Source: Nocardia brasiliensis
Lineage (GTDB): Bacteria > Actinomycetota > Actinomycetes > Mycobacteriales > Mycobacteriaceae
DNA: 64,000 nt
Reading direction: 5' to 3'
Assembly: GCF_011801125.1 (NCBI RefSeq)
Contig: NZ_CP046171.1
Coordinates: forward strand, 5,518,001-5,582,000
Every line of letters starts with the position of its first letter. Positions within the stretch are counted from its first letter, which is position 1. Under the pieces are notes generated by a model, which was not told the origin of the DNA, did no database searches, and worked only from the letters and a program-made list of their open reading frames with translations. Position numbers and translations under genes: made by a program. Shown here piece by piece: positions 52,933 to 61,678 of this stretch.

Positions 52933-54060
52933 ATGCCGAGCTCACAACTACGGTCCCGGCCGATGACCAGCATGGACCATCCCCTCGCACTGGATATCGA
53001 CGAATTGTCGTGCCGAAAGGTGGCACGCCGTGATCCGCTCTCCGCCGACGCCGTGCTGGCGAATGTACCGAGCATGAACGCGAACGCCGATGTGCGCGGG
53101 CTCGCGACCGCTTTCCGAGAATTGCTGTGCCGTGCGAGAGAAGTCGAGTTGCCCGATATCGCCGACCGATTGGCGGCCATGCGCGATGTCGGCATGCTCA
53201 TGTCGTCTTTGCGCAGACACGGTGTCGAGCCGCTCGACCCGGTGCCGGAAGCCGCGGGCGTGCTCCTCGCGTGGGGCCATTCCGCCGGCATGGTGCCGCG
53301 AGACACGGTGCTGCACTACGGCGTCTGGAATCCCCGGGGTAGACGCCAGCGGATGTTCCTCGGCGAGCACGAGGAGAACGTCGTGCTCGACGCCGTGCGC
53401 GTGAGTACCTTGCTGATCAGCGAGATCACGCCGACGCTGGCCGGCTTGGCCGAGCTCCGGCCCGACGACACGGCGTTCGGCGAACTGCTGCACGCGGCAG
53501 CCGACCAGCTGGAGACCTTGCCGCAGTTGATGAGCGGCCTCTACCGCACGGTCGATCCGCTCGAGTTCTATGCCGCGCGATTGCGTCCGTTCATGGCCGA
53601 CGTGGTGGTGGCCGACCGGTCGTACTACGGCCCGGCGGCCGTGCACGTGCCGCTCTATCTCATCGACCGGCTCGTCTGGTCGTCCGATCACGGCGGTGTC
53701 GGCATGACCTATTTCCAGGACGATCTACTGAACTATGGACTCCCCCGCTGGCGGCGAATGTTCGACCACACCACCGACACACCCTCGCTGGTGACCCGGC
53801 TCGTCCAGGAATTCGATCGCCCCGACGGCCCGCCCTCCACCAAGGCGGCCTACGCGATGGACGGCATCATCCGAATCCTGGACGGACTGGTCGCCTTTCG
53901 CACCCGACACGGCATGCTCACCAGAGCCGCGTACACCGACGGCGCACGCTACGGCATGGGCATCGCCGGGGTCAGCCCCGCCGTCCTCGACCATGTTCTC
54001 GCCCTCACCCGGCGCTGCGCGGACTGGGCCCGCACCCGCCGCAAGGGCGCACGCAGCTGA
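52933..54060 (+). CDS. PrnB-like (monodechloroaminopyrrolnitrin synthase-type) heme enzyme
   Basis: A 375-residue protein of the PrnB family (DUF1864), relatives of tryptophan and indoleamine dioxygenases. In Pseudomonas, PrnB rearranges 7-chlorotryptophan during pyrrolnitrin synthesis. Close matches to remembered PrnB segments: DPLSADAVLANVPSMNANADVRGL, MRDVGMLMSSLRRHGVEP, PRDTVLHYGVWNPRG, SYYGPAAVHVPLYLIDRLVWSS. The heme-ligand histidine (PrnB H313) corresponds to H326 and Y321 to Y334; the PrnB S332 position is A345. There is no prnA, prnC or prnD here. It stands alone, convergent with the GntR gene, after a terminator. Start 52933 or 52963 is uncertain. Confidence 0.8.
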   Translation: MPSSQLRSRPMTSMDHPLALDIDELSCRKVARRDPLSADAVLANVPSMNANADVRGLATAFRELLCRAREVELPDIADRLAAMRDVGMLMSSLRRHGVEPLDPVPEAAGVLLAWGHSAGMVPRDTVLHYGVWNPRGRRQRMFLGEHEENVVLDAVRVSTLLISEITPTLAGLAELRPDDTAFGELLHAAADQLETLPQLMSGLYRTVDPLEFYAARLRPFMADVVVADRSYYGPAAVHVPLYLIDRLVWSSDHGGVGMTYFQDDLLNYGLPRWRRMFDHTTDTPSLVTRLVQEFDRPDGPPSTKAAYAMDGIIRILDGLVAFRTRHGMLTRAAYTDGARYGMGIAGVSPAVLDHVLALTRRCADWARTRRKGARS

Positions 54061-54086
54061 TCTTCGAAACCAACTACCGCACAGCA

Positions 54087-54863
54087 CTATTCGCCGAGAT
54101 GCGCCTCGAAGGCGATACGGTCGCCGCGGTAGAGGGCGCGGACGCGTTCGATGGGAGTGCCATCGGTGTCGACACTACGGCGGTGCAGGAGCAGCAGGGG
54201 CAGGGCCGTGGTGCATTCGAGGAGGGCGGCCTCGCGCGGGGAGGCGAGGACCGTCTCGATGCGTTCGGTGGCGCGGCCGAACACGACGCCGGTGGCGCGG
54301 ATGGCCGCGTACAGGGAGGTGGTCGGGTCGTAATGGGTGCGCAGATCGGCGAAGCGGTGCCACGGCAGAAAGGTGCTCTCCAAGCCGATGCGTTCGCCGT
54401 CGGCGAGCAGCACGCGTTCCAGGTGCATGACCGAAGTGCCAACGGGCACACCGAGATCGCGGGACACATCGGCATCGGCGGGCACGTCGTCCCAGCCGAC
54501 GAGCAACCGGCCCGGCACGCGCCCGTAGCTGATCGCGCCCTCGGTATAGGAGCGCAGCGACAGCGGCTGCACCATTTTCGGCCGCGAGACGACCGTGCCG
54601 CGCCCCTGCCGACGAATCCGCCCCTCCACCAGCAGATCTCGCAGCGCCTGCCGCACCGTCTCGCGCGCCACCCCGAAACGAACGGCGAGATCCCGTTCCG
54701 AGGGCACCGAGTCGCCCTCGTGCGACTCCGCGAGGATCGCCTCGATCTCGGTGCGCACCCGGTAGGACTTCGGGAGCCGGTCCGGCAGCGCGATCTCCGC
54801 GCGCTCACCCCCTGCCGCACCGTCCGCCGCGGTACCGACCCTGCCCACCTCCGTCGCGTCCAT
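54087..54863 (-). CDS. GntR/UTRA regulator of the phosphonate cluster (PhnF-like)
   Basis: A 258-residue GntR-family HutC/UTRA regulator: winged helix at about 30-100 (PKSYRVRTEIEAIL, SVPSERDLAVRFGVARETVRQALRDLLVEGRIRRQGRGTVVS), then the effector-binding UTRA domain (VMHLERVLLADGERIGLESTFLPWHRF). PhnF, which represses phosphate/phosphonate genes in mycobacteria, is of this type. It is divergent from the FAD oxidase gene and faces two TTGGTCTANACCAA operators at 54881-54944, so it likely controls both itself and the catabolic cluster. Confidence 0.88.
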   Translation of the reverse strand: MDATEVGRVGTAADGAAGGERAEIALPDRLPKSYRVRTEIEAILAESHEGDSVPSERDLAVRFGVARETVRQALRDLLVEGRIRRQGRGTVVSRPKMVQPLSLRSYTEGAISYGRVPGRLLVGWDDVPADADVSRDLGVPVGTSVMHLERVLLADGERIGLESTFLPWHRFADLRTHYDPTTSLYAAIRATGVVFGRATERIETVLASPREAALLECTTALPLLLLHRRSVDTDGTPIERVRALYRGDRIAFEAHLGE

Positions 54864-54880
54864 GGCCGACAGCGTACCCG

Positions 54881-54900
54881 CAATTGGTCTATACCAATTG
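54881..54900. promoter_or_regulatory. GntR-type operator 1
   Basis: CAATTGGTCTATACCAATTG is a 20-base inverted repeat: 8-base arms around CTAT. It starts 18 bases from the GntR start codon. The core TGGTCTATACCA closely resembles the remembered PhnF site TGGTATAGACCA. Confidence 0.75.
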
Positions 54901-54930
54901 TTAACCTGCCGTTCGCGCTGGTAATACCCG

Positions 54931-54944
54931 TTGGTCTAGACCAA
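54931..54944. promoter_or_regulatory. GntR-type operator 2
   Basis: TTGGTCTAGACCAA is a perfect palindrome, 17 bases before the FAD-oxidoreductase ATG at 54962 and 30 bases from operator 1. Two sites in the divergent region suit repression of both directions. Confidence 0.78.
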
Positions 54945-54961
54945 TGTGCACCATGGTTTCC

Positions 54962-56089
54962 ATGCGATTGGTCATCATCGGCGGTGGGATCCTCGGCACC
55001 GCGCACGCCCTAGCCGCAGTGCGCCGCGGTCACGAGGTCGTGCAGCTGGAGCGGGAGACCGAGGCGCGCGGTGCCACGGTCCGCAACTTCGGCCTGGTCT
55101 GGGTGTCCGGCAGGACCGCGGGCGAACTCGAGCTGACCCTGCGTTCGCGGCAGCTGTGGGAGGAGATCGGCGGCAAGATCCCCGGCGTCGGCTTCCGCCC
55201 CGCCGGGTCGATCACGCTGGTGCGCACCGCCGCCGAGCTGGCGGTCGCCGAGCAGGCCGCCGCGGGCCCGTCGGCAGCGGCCCGCGGCTTCGCGCTGCTC
55301 GAACCCGCCGAGGTGCGCGCGATCAACCCCGCACTGCGCGGGAAATTCCTTGCCGGACTGCACTGTTCGACCGACGCCTCGGTCGAGTCGCGACAGGCCA
55401 TGCCCGCCATCCGCGCCTACCTCACGGCGAGCGGCCGCTACACCTTCCACGCCGGCACCGAGGCCAGGACGGTCGGCGACACCGGCGCGGGCGCCACCGT
55501 GCGCGACGATCAGGGCCGCCGCTACGACGCGGACCTGGTGCTGGTCTGCCCCGGCGCCGCGCACACCGGCCTGACCCGCGAGCTCGCCGGAGCGCTGCCG
55601 GTGCGCCGGGTCCGGTTGCAGATGATGCAGACCGCGCCGCTCGGCGAGCCGCTCACCACCGCGATCGCCGACGGCGACAGCTTCCGCTACTACCCCGGCT
55701 TCGCGGGCGCGGCGGTGGACACGCTGAATCGCGAACAGTCCCAAGCGGCTACCGCCGCCGAACACAAGATGCAGTTGCTCTGTGTGCAGCGCCTGCACGG
55801 TGGCCTGACCATCGGCGACACCCACGAATACGACGAGCCGTTCGCCTTCGACGTCGACGAGGCGCCCTACGAACACCTCACCGCGGTCACCGAGGAACTG
55901 CTCGGATGCGCACTGCCGCAGGTGATTCGGCGCTGGGCGGGCGTCTACAGCCAGAGCGTCGACCCCACCGCGCTCGTCACCCGCGCCGCGGCCGGAGCAC
56001 ATACCTGGGTCGTCACCGGGCCGGGCGGGCGCGGCATGACCCTCGGACCCGCACTCGGCGAGCAAACCGCCGATCTCCTGAACCTGTGA
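54962..56089 (+). CDS. FAD-dependent oxidoreductase of phosphonate clusters (TIGR03364 type)
   Basis: A 375-residue D-amino-acid-oxidase-fold flavoprotein. It starts MRLVIIGGGILGTAHALAAVRRGHEVVQLE (FAD site) and shows RNFGLVWVSGR, YYPGFAGAAVDT and VTGPGGRGMTLGPALGEQ. This matches the HpnW-type oxidases that are syntenic with phosphonatase-like hydrolases and phosphonate transporters. It probably oxidatively deaminates an (N-alkyl) aminoethylphosphonate, giving phosphonoacetaldehyde; this is inference. ATG 54962 lies after the operator; ATG 54953 is an alternative. The stop overlaps or abuts the next gene. Confidence 0.82.
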   Translation: MRLVIIGGGILGTAHALAAVRRGHEVVQLERETEARGATVRNFGLVWVSGRTAGELELTLRSRQLWEEIGGKIPGVGFRPAGSITLVRTAAELAVAEQAAAGPSAAARGFALLEPAEVRAINPALRGKFLAGLHCSTDASVESRQAMPAIRAYLTASGRYTFHAGTEARTVGDTGAGATVRDDQGRRYDADLVLVCPGAAHTGLTRELAGALPVRRVRLQMMQTAPLGEPLTTAIADGDSFRYYPGFAGAAVDTLNREQSQAATAAEHKMQLLCVQRLHGGLTIGDTHEYDEPFAFDVDEAPYEHLTAVTEELLGCALPQVIRRWAGVYSQSVDPTALVTRAAAGAHTWVVTGPGGRGMTLGPALGEQTADLLNL

Positions 56090-56097
56090 GGATTGCC

Positions 56098-56787
56098 TTG
56101 TCGGAGAACACCATTCAGCTCGCCGTACTGGACATGGCCGGTACCACCGTGGCCGACGGCGGCCTGGTGCTGCGCGCCTTCGATGCCGCGGCCACTGCCG
56201 CGGGACTGGCGCCAGAAGGACCCGAGCGAGCGGCGGCCCGCGCCTACGTGCTCGACACCATGGGTCAGTCGAAGATCGCCGTGTTCCGCGCGCTGCTCGG
56301 CGACGAGGCACGCGCACAACAGGCGAACCACGCGTTCGAGACCGCGTACGAGGCGCTGATCGATGAGGTCGAGATCGCCCCGATTCCCGGTGCCGCCAAG
56401 GCGATCGATGAGCTGCGTGGCGCGGGCGTCAAGGTCGCGCTCACCACCGGCTTCAGCCGCTCGACCCAGGATCGTCTGCTGCACGCGCTCGGCTGGCACG
56501 ACCTCGCCGACCTGACGCTGGCCCCGGCCGACGCCGGACGGGGACGCCCCTACCCAGACCTGGTGCTCACCGCGCTGCTGCGGTTGCGGGCCGACGCGGT
56601 GGATCGCGTTGCCGTGCTCGGCGATACGACCAGCGACATCGCCACCGGCCGGGCCGCGGGCGCACGGATCGTCGCAGGAACGCTCACCGGCGCCCACGAC
56701 GAGACGCGACTGCGCGCGGCGGGCGCCACCCACGTGGTGGCCTCGGTCGTCGAATTCGCCGAACTGATCCTGACCGAGCAGCGCTGA
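56098..56787 (+). CDS. phosphonatase-like HAD hydrolase (TIGR03351 type)
   Basis: A 229-residue haloacid-dehalogenase-family hydrolase resembling phosphonoacetaldehyde hydrolase. Motif I LDMAGTT (D12), a cap-domain lysine in DTMGQSK (K59) like the Schiff-base lysine of PhnX, motif II TTGFS, and motif IV VLGDTTSDIATG. It would cleave the C-P bond of phosphonoacetaldehyde to acetaldehyde and phosphate. TTG 56098 has GAGG six bases upstream; GTG 56086 overlapping the previous stop is the other start. Confidence 0.82.
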   Translation: MSENTIQLAVLDMAGTTVADGGLVLRAFDAAATAAGLAPEGPERAAARAYVLDTMGQSKIAVFRALLGDEARAQQANHAFETAYEALIDEVEIAPIPGAAKAIDELRGAGVKVALTTGFSRSTQDRLLHALGWHDLADLTLAPADAGRGRPYPDLVLTALLRLRADAVDRVAVLGDTTSDIATGRAAGARIVAGTLTGAHDETRLRAAGATHVVASVVEFAELILTEQR

Positions 56788-56851
56788 CCCGCGGCACGGC
56801 ACCGCCCACGACCGACCCGCAGACACCCACCGAACCGAAAGTTGTAGTCAC

Positions 56852-57925
56852 GTGCGCACTTCCCCGCCGCGGCCCCGCCCGGCGCGCCGCCTGTCCCGTG
56901 CCGCGCTGCTCGTCGCCGCCGTCCTCACCGTCGCGGTCACCGCGGCCTGCGGTGGCACCGGCACGCGGAGCGCGAACGGCACGACCGTCACGGTCTACTC
57001 CGCCGACGGCGTAGGCAGCTGGTATCAGAACCGGTTCGCCGAGTTCGAGAAGCAGACCGGCATCGCGGTCAACCTGGTGCAGGCCGGCTCGGGCGAGGTC
57101 GTCAACCGGGTCGACAAGGAGCAGTCCAACCCGCAGGCCGACCTGCTCGTCACGCTGCCGCCGTTCATCCAGAAGGCGAAAACCGCAGGGCTGCTTCAGA
57201 ACAGCGGCGTGGACACCGGCGCCGTCCCGGCCGCCGACAAGGATCCCGATGGCGAGTACGTCACGCTGGCCAACAACTATCTGTGCTTCATCGCCAACCC
57301 CTCGGTCGATGCGAAGGCGCTCACCTGGGACGCGCTGTTACGGCCGGAATTCAAAGGCAAACTCCAGTATTCGACGCCGGGCCAGGCCGGCGACGGCACC
57401 GCCGTGCTGATCCTGCTGCAGCAGTTGCTCGGCAAGCAGCGCGCGCTCGACTACCTGGCCTCGCTGCAGGCCAACAATGTCGGGCCGTCCTCGTCGACCG
57501 GCAAACTGCAGGCCAAGGTCGACAAGGGCGAGCTCAGCATCGCCAACGGCGACGTGCAGATGAACCTGACCACGATCAAGGAGAAGGGCTCGAAGTTCAG
57601 CGTGTTCTTCCCCGCCACGGCCGACGGCAAGCGATCGACCGTCGCGGTGCCGTACGTGATGGGCCTGGCCAAGGGCGCACCGCACGCGGCCGAGGCGAAG
57701 CGGCTGATGGAGTTCTTGCTCTCGGCACCGGCCCAGCGGGCGCTCGGCGCGGACGCTTTCGCGGTGCCCGCGCGCGCCGAGCTGCGTGATGCCGCTGACA
57801 CCGGCTCGGGTCCGTCGCCGAGTTCGGTGCTGCGGGGCGTCGAAGTGCTGCCGATCGACTGGAACAAGGTGCTCAGCGAGCTGGACGGCGACTTGGCCGC
57901 GTATCAGAAGGCCACCGGTAGCTGA
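56852..57925 (+). CDS. ABC transporter substrate-binding lipoprotein (phosphonate type)
   Basis: A 357-residue extracellular binding protein with a lipobox ending at C33 (VAVTAACGG). The mature domain begins TVTVYSADGVGSWYQNRFAEFEKQTGIAVNLVQAGSGEVVNRV, as in the iron/aminoethylphosphonate (PhnS-like) binding family, and shows YSTPGQAGDGTAV and NVGPSSSTGKLQ. It is followed by the ATPase and two permeases in order, all in one operon. GTG 56852 is the start, with only a weak ribosome site. Confidence 0.85.
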   Translation: MRTSPPRPRPARRLSRAALLVAAVLTVAVTAACGGTGTRSANGTTVTVYSADGVGSWYQNRFAEFEKQTGIAVNLVQAGSGEVVNRVDKEQSNPQADLLVTLPPFIQKAKTAGLLQNSGVDTGAVPAADKDPDGEYVTLANNYLCFIANPSVDAKALTWDALLRPEFKGKLQYSTPGQAGDGTAVLILLQQLLGKQRALDYLASLQANNVGPSSSTGKLQAKVDKGELSIANGDVQMNLTTIKEKGSKFSVFFPATADGKRSTVAVPYVMGLAKGAPHAAEAKRLMEFLLSAPAQRALGADAFAVPARAELRDAADTGSGPSPSSVLRGVEVLPIDWNKVLSELDGDLAAYQKATGS

Positions 57926-57953
57926 AAAGCCCTAGCGCACAAAGGAGTCGACC

Positions 57954-59129
57954 ATGTCCGCCGGTGACGCGCAGACCAAGACATCCACCTCCGCCCCGCC
58001 AGGGACAGCAACCGACGCCGCACCCGCGATCGTGTTCGACCGGGTCGGCGTCAGCTATCGCAGCGGCCGCACCACGACCGTCGCGCTGGCCGATTTCACA
58101 CTGCGCGTGGCCGCGGGCGAAACCGTCGCCCTACTCGGCCCCAGCGGGTCGGGCAAGTCGACCGCGCTCAAGGTCCTTGCGGGTTTCGTCCGGCCGACCT
58201 CGGGCGCGGTCCGGCTGGCGGGGCGCGAGGTCACCACGCTCGCACCGGCCAAGCGCGGGATCGGCGTCGTGGTGCAGTCGTACGCGCTGTTCCCGCACAT
58301 GAGCGTGCGCGGCAATGTGGCCTTCGGCTTGAAGGCACAGCGCGTGCCGCGCACCGAGATCGGTGCACGCGTCATCGAGGCACTGGACATGGTGGGGATG
58401 GGCGCCTACGCCGAGCGACTGCCCAGGGAGCTGTCCGGCGGCCAGCAGCAGCGGGTGGCGATCGCCAGGGCACTGGCCATCCGGCCCAAGGTGTTGCTGC
58501 TCGACGAGCCGCTCGCCGCGCTCGACGCGCAACTGCGCCAGTCCATGCTCGCCGAACTCCAGCAGTTGCGGGCCGCGCTGCCGAACACGGCCATGCTGTA
58601 TGTAACCCACGACCAGTCCGAGGCACTCGCGCTGGCCGACCGCATCGCCGTCATGCGCGAGGCCCGCCTGGTCGACATCGACACCGCCGAAAACCTCTGG
58701 CGCCGACCGCCCTCGGAGTTCACCGCTGCGTTCCTCGGTGGCGCGAACCTGCTGTCCGCCACGGTGCACCGGGTGTCCGGCGGCGCGGCACTGGTCACGG
58801 TCGGCACCAGGACGCTGCGTGCGCAAGCGCCGACACCCGGTGTCGGCAGGCAAGGTTGGGCGCCGGACTCCCCCGCGCTGCTGTGCGTGCGCCCGCACAC
58901 CATCCGGATCGGCGCCACCTCCGAGCGGGATGCGCTGCGCGCCACGGTGAGCGCCACAGTATGGCGCGGTGCTTCGACCCGCTTGACGCTCGCCGTCGAC
59001 GGGCTGGCCGACGACGTCGTCGCCGATGTCCCCGGCCACGCCGAGCCGCCCGTCGGCGCGGTCGTCGGGGTCTGTTTCCCTGATCCCGCCGGTGTCCTGA
59101 TCCCGCACGCGGTGGGAGCCGACGCATGA
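57954..59129 (+). CDS. ABC transporter ATP-binding protein (phosphonate type)
   Basis: A 391-residue ATPase (PhnT-like): Walker A GPSGSGKST, signature LSGGQQQRVAIARAL, Walker B KVLLLDEPLAALDA, H-loop YVTHDQSEALALADRIAVM. The C-terminal ~110 residues form a TOBE-type regulatory domain. ATG 57954 follows AAGGAGTCGACC. It energises uptake through the two downstream permeases. Confidence 0.9.
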   Translation: MSAGDAQTKTSTSAPPGTATDAAPAIVFDRVGVSYRSGRTTTVALADFTLRVAAGETVALLGPSGSGKSTALKVLAGFVRPTSGAVRLAGREVTTLAPAKRGIGVVVQSYALFPHMSVRGNVAFGLKAQRVPRTEIGARVIEALDMVGMGAYAERLPRELSGGQQQRVAIARALAIRPKVLLLDEPLAALDAQLRQSMLAELQQLRAALPNTAMLYVTHDQSEALALADRIAVMREARLVDIDTAENLWRRPPSEFTAAFLGGANLLSATVHRVSGGAALVTVGTRTLRAQAPTPGVGRQGWAPDSPALLCVRPHTIRIGATSERDALRATVSATVWRGASTRLTLAVDGLADDVVADVPGHAEPPVGAVVGVCFPDPAGVLIPHAVGADA

Positions 59130-59235
59130 CCCGACGTCGTTGCCGCACCGGTCACGCTGTCTCACAACCTTTCCCACGGATCAGGGCAGGGTCGGGAGCG
59201 AAGCTCGGTGGCAGGTTCGCAATGGGAGGCCACGC

Positions 59236-60135
59236 GTGAGCGCGCCCGCCCTGCGCGAACCGATCGCCGAGGCGAGCCAGGAAAGACCCGCGCGACAACG
59301 CGACTGGAAACCGATGCTCTGGAGCCTGCCGCCGACCCTGGTGGTGCTGTGCGTCGCCGGGTACCCGATCATCCGGGTACTGGCCGAGTCCACCGTGACA
59401 CCCACCGGCCGGGGCACCGCGGTGTGGTCGGACGTGCTCGGCTCCGATTCGTTCCGTAACGCGTTGTGGCGCACGGTGTCCATCGCCGCCATGTCGACCG
59501 TCGGATGTCTGATCCTCGGCACGTTCCTGGCCGTCGTGCTCGCCTTCGTGCCCTTCCCCGGCGCGCAGGTGGTGGGCAGGCTCATCGATACGGTGCTGAC
59601 GCTGCCGTCGTTCCTGATCACCCTGGCGTTCACGTTCCTCTACGGCACCGCGGGCGCGGTGAACGCGCTGATCACCGAACTCACCGGCGCGAGAGCGCCC
59701 GCGGTGGACTTCCTCACCACGCCGCTCGGGGTGATCCTCGCCGAGATCACATTTTTCACGCCTTTCGTAGTGCGGCCGCTGCTGGCCGCGTTCGCGCAGG
59801 TGCCGCGCGAACAACTCGATGTCGCGGCGAGCCTGGGCGCTTCGCCGTGGCGCGTGCTACGCCAGGTGGTGCTGCCCGAGGCATGGCCTGCGCTGGCGGC
59901 GGGCGGCAGCCTGGTATTGCTGTTGACGCTCAACGAGTTCGGCATCGTGTTGTTCACCGGGGCGAAGGGTGTGCTGACGCTGCCCGCGCTGATCTACACC
60001 CGCGGCATCGTCACCTTCGATCTGCCCGGTGCCGCGGTCCTCGCCTGCGTGCAGGTGGCGCTCTCGCTCACGCTGTATCTCACTTACCGGTTGTTGTTCG
60101 CCCGGCTCACCGGCGCGCCGCGGCAGGAGGGCTGA
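59236..60135 (+). CDS. ABC transporter permease 1 (phosphonate type)
   Basis: A 299-residue six-helix permease (PhnU-like, binding-protein-dependent type). The EAA loop is DVAASLGASPWRVLRQVVLPEAWPALAAG. GTG 59236 follows GGGAGG at 59224-59229; the longer frame to 59140 lacks family sequence. It is separated from the ATPase by 106 bases. Confidence 0.87.
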   Translation: MSAPALREPIAEASQERPARQRDWKPMLWSLPPTLVVLCVAGYPIIRVLAESTVTPTGRGTAVWSDVLGSDSFRNALWRTVSIAAMSTVGCLILGTFLAVVLAFVPFPGAQVVGRLIDTVLTLPSFLITLAFTFLYGTAGAVNALITELTGARAPAVDFLTTPLGVILAEITFFTPFVVRPLLAAFAQVPREQLDVAASLGASPWRVLRQVVLPEAWPALAAGGSLVLLLTLNEFGIVLFTGAKGVLTLPALIYTRGIVTFDLPGAAVLACVQVALSLTLYLTYRLLFARLTGAPRQEG

Positions 60136-60137
60136 CC

Positions 60138-60935
60138 ATGCTGGTCTGGACGAGAAGCGGCAAGGCGATCCTGCTCGCGGCGTTCGCGCTCGTGGTGTGC
60201 GTGGTGTTCCTCGCCCCGATCGCCACCGTCGTGGCGGCCGCGCTGGCGGGCAGCTGGACCGGCCCGCTGCCCTCGAACCTCGGCTTCGCCAATTTCGGCA
60301 GGGCGCTGTCCGGCGAGCAGGCGGCTTCCCTCTCGGTGAGCCTGCAGACCGCGCTGCTGGCCGGCGCCGTCTCGCTGGTGCTCGGCACCTGGGCGGCCCT
60401 GGCGGTGCGCGAGGCGCCGGGTTGGTGGCGGCGCGGCACCGACGCGGTGTTCCACCTGCCGGTCGCGGTGCCCTCGGTCGCCATCGGCCTCGGCGTGCTG
60501 ATCGCGTTCAACGAGCGGCCCGTGCTGCTCGGTGGCACGAAATGGATTGTCATCCTTGCCCATTCGGTGCTCGTGCTGGCCTACGCGTACAGCGCAGTAG
60601 CGGCCGCGCTGAACCGGATCGACCCCGGCTACCGGCAGGCCGCCGAGTCGCTGGGGGCCGGACCGGCCCGGGTGCTGTTCCAGGTGACGCTGCCGCTGCT
60701 GCTGCCCGCCCTCGGCGCGGCCGCGGGCCTGGCCGTCGCGCTGTCGATGGGCGAGCTGGGCGCCACCGTCATGGTTTACCCGGCCACCTGGAAGACACTG
60801 CCGGTCAGCATCTTCGCCCAGACCGATCGCGGCGAGGTCTTCGACGCCGCGGCGAGCACCACCCTGCTGGTGCTGGTCACTCTGGTGGCGTTGGTCCTGC
60901 TCGGACGGATCCGCGGCCGCGCCGCCGTGCGCTGA
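60138..60935 (+). CDS. ABC transporter permease 2 (phosphonate type)
   Basis: A 265-residue six-helix permease (PhnV-like). The EAA loop is QAAESLGAGPARVLFQVTLPLLLPALGAAAG. ATG 60138 lies three bases after the previous stop and has an AGGAGGGC site. It completes the transporter; the cluster ends here, about 90 bases before an unrelated membrane gene. Confidence 0.88.
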   Translation: MLVWTRSGKAILLAAFALVVCVVFLAPIATVVAAALAGSWTGPLPSNLGFANFGRALSGEQAASLSVSLQTALLAGAVSLVLGTWAALAVREAPGWWRRGTDAVFHLPVAVPSVAIGLGVLIAFNERPVLLGGTKWIVILAHSVLVLAYAYSAVAAALNRIDPGYRQAAESLGAGPARVLFQVTLPLLLPALGAAAGLAVALSMGELGATVMVYPATWKTLPVSIFAQTDRGEVFDAAASTTLLVLVTLVALVLLGRIRGRAAVR

Positions 60936-61023
60936 TCCGCCGGCGACGGCCACGCGGCCGGTGGACGCCGCATGGCGTCGAGAGATGAGCCGAAGTTCCT
61001 GGACACGGCACTAGGATGGCCGA

Positions 61024-61620
61024 GTGACCGCACTTCCGTTGATCTTCACCGCGGGCTGGGCGAGCGGGGTGAACGCGTACGCCGTCGTTCTGCTGCTCGG
61101 TATCTTCGGGCGCACCGGTCTCGCCGATTCGGTACCCGCGGCACTGCAGCGGACCGACGTGCTGATCGCCGCCGTGGTGCTGTTCGTGGTCGAGGCGGTG
61201 GCCGACAAGATCCCGTACCTGGACTCGTTCTGGGACGCGTTCCACACCGTGGTGCGGCCCCTCTCCGGCGCGGTGGTCGCGGCATTGATTGCGGGACAGG
61301 ACGGTTCGCTGCCGGAACTGGCGGCGGGCGCGGTCGGCGGGTTCAGCGCACTGGCGAGTCATCTGGTCAAGGCGGGCACCCGGATGGCGATCAACACCTC
61401 GCCGGAGCCGTTCAGCAACGTGGTGGCGAGCACCGCCGAGGACACCGCCGTCGCCGGAATCGTCACGCTCGCGATCTTCCATCCGATCCTCGCGGCCGTC
61501 ATCGCGGGTGTGCTGCTGCTGATCGGCTTGCTCTTGGTGGTCCTGCTCGCCGCCCGCATCCGGCGTTACCTGCGCCGTCGCAGGCAACGTCGCGCGGCCG
61601 GGACCGCACCCGCGACCTGA
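61024..61620 (+). CDS. DUF4126 membrane protein
   Basis: A 198-residue protein of DUF4126 with four to five hydrophobic segments (LIFTAGWASGVNAYAVVLLLGIFGRTG, DVLIAAVVLFVVEAVADKIPYLDSFWDAFHTVVRP, ILAAVIAGVLLLIGLLLVVLLA) and a basic C-terminal tail. The function is unknown. GTG 61024 is the start. It may share a transcript with the HEAT-like gene 59 bases downstream. Confidence 0.75.
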   Translation: MTALPLIFTAGWASGVNAYAVVLLLGIFGRTGLADSVPAALQRTDVLIAAVVLFVVEAVADKIPYLDSFWDAFHTVVRPLSGAVVAALIAGQDGSLPELAAGAVGGFSALASHLVKAGTRMAINTSPEPFSNVVASTAEDTAVAGIVTLAIFHPILAAVIAGVLLLIGLLLVVLLAARIRRYLRRRRQRRAAGTAPAT

Positions 61621-61678
61621 CCGGCGCGGACCTTCCCAGCACCGACCCAGCGGCATCCGAAAGGCGGGCCGTCGAACC

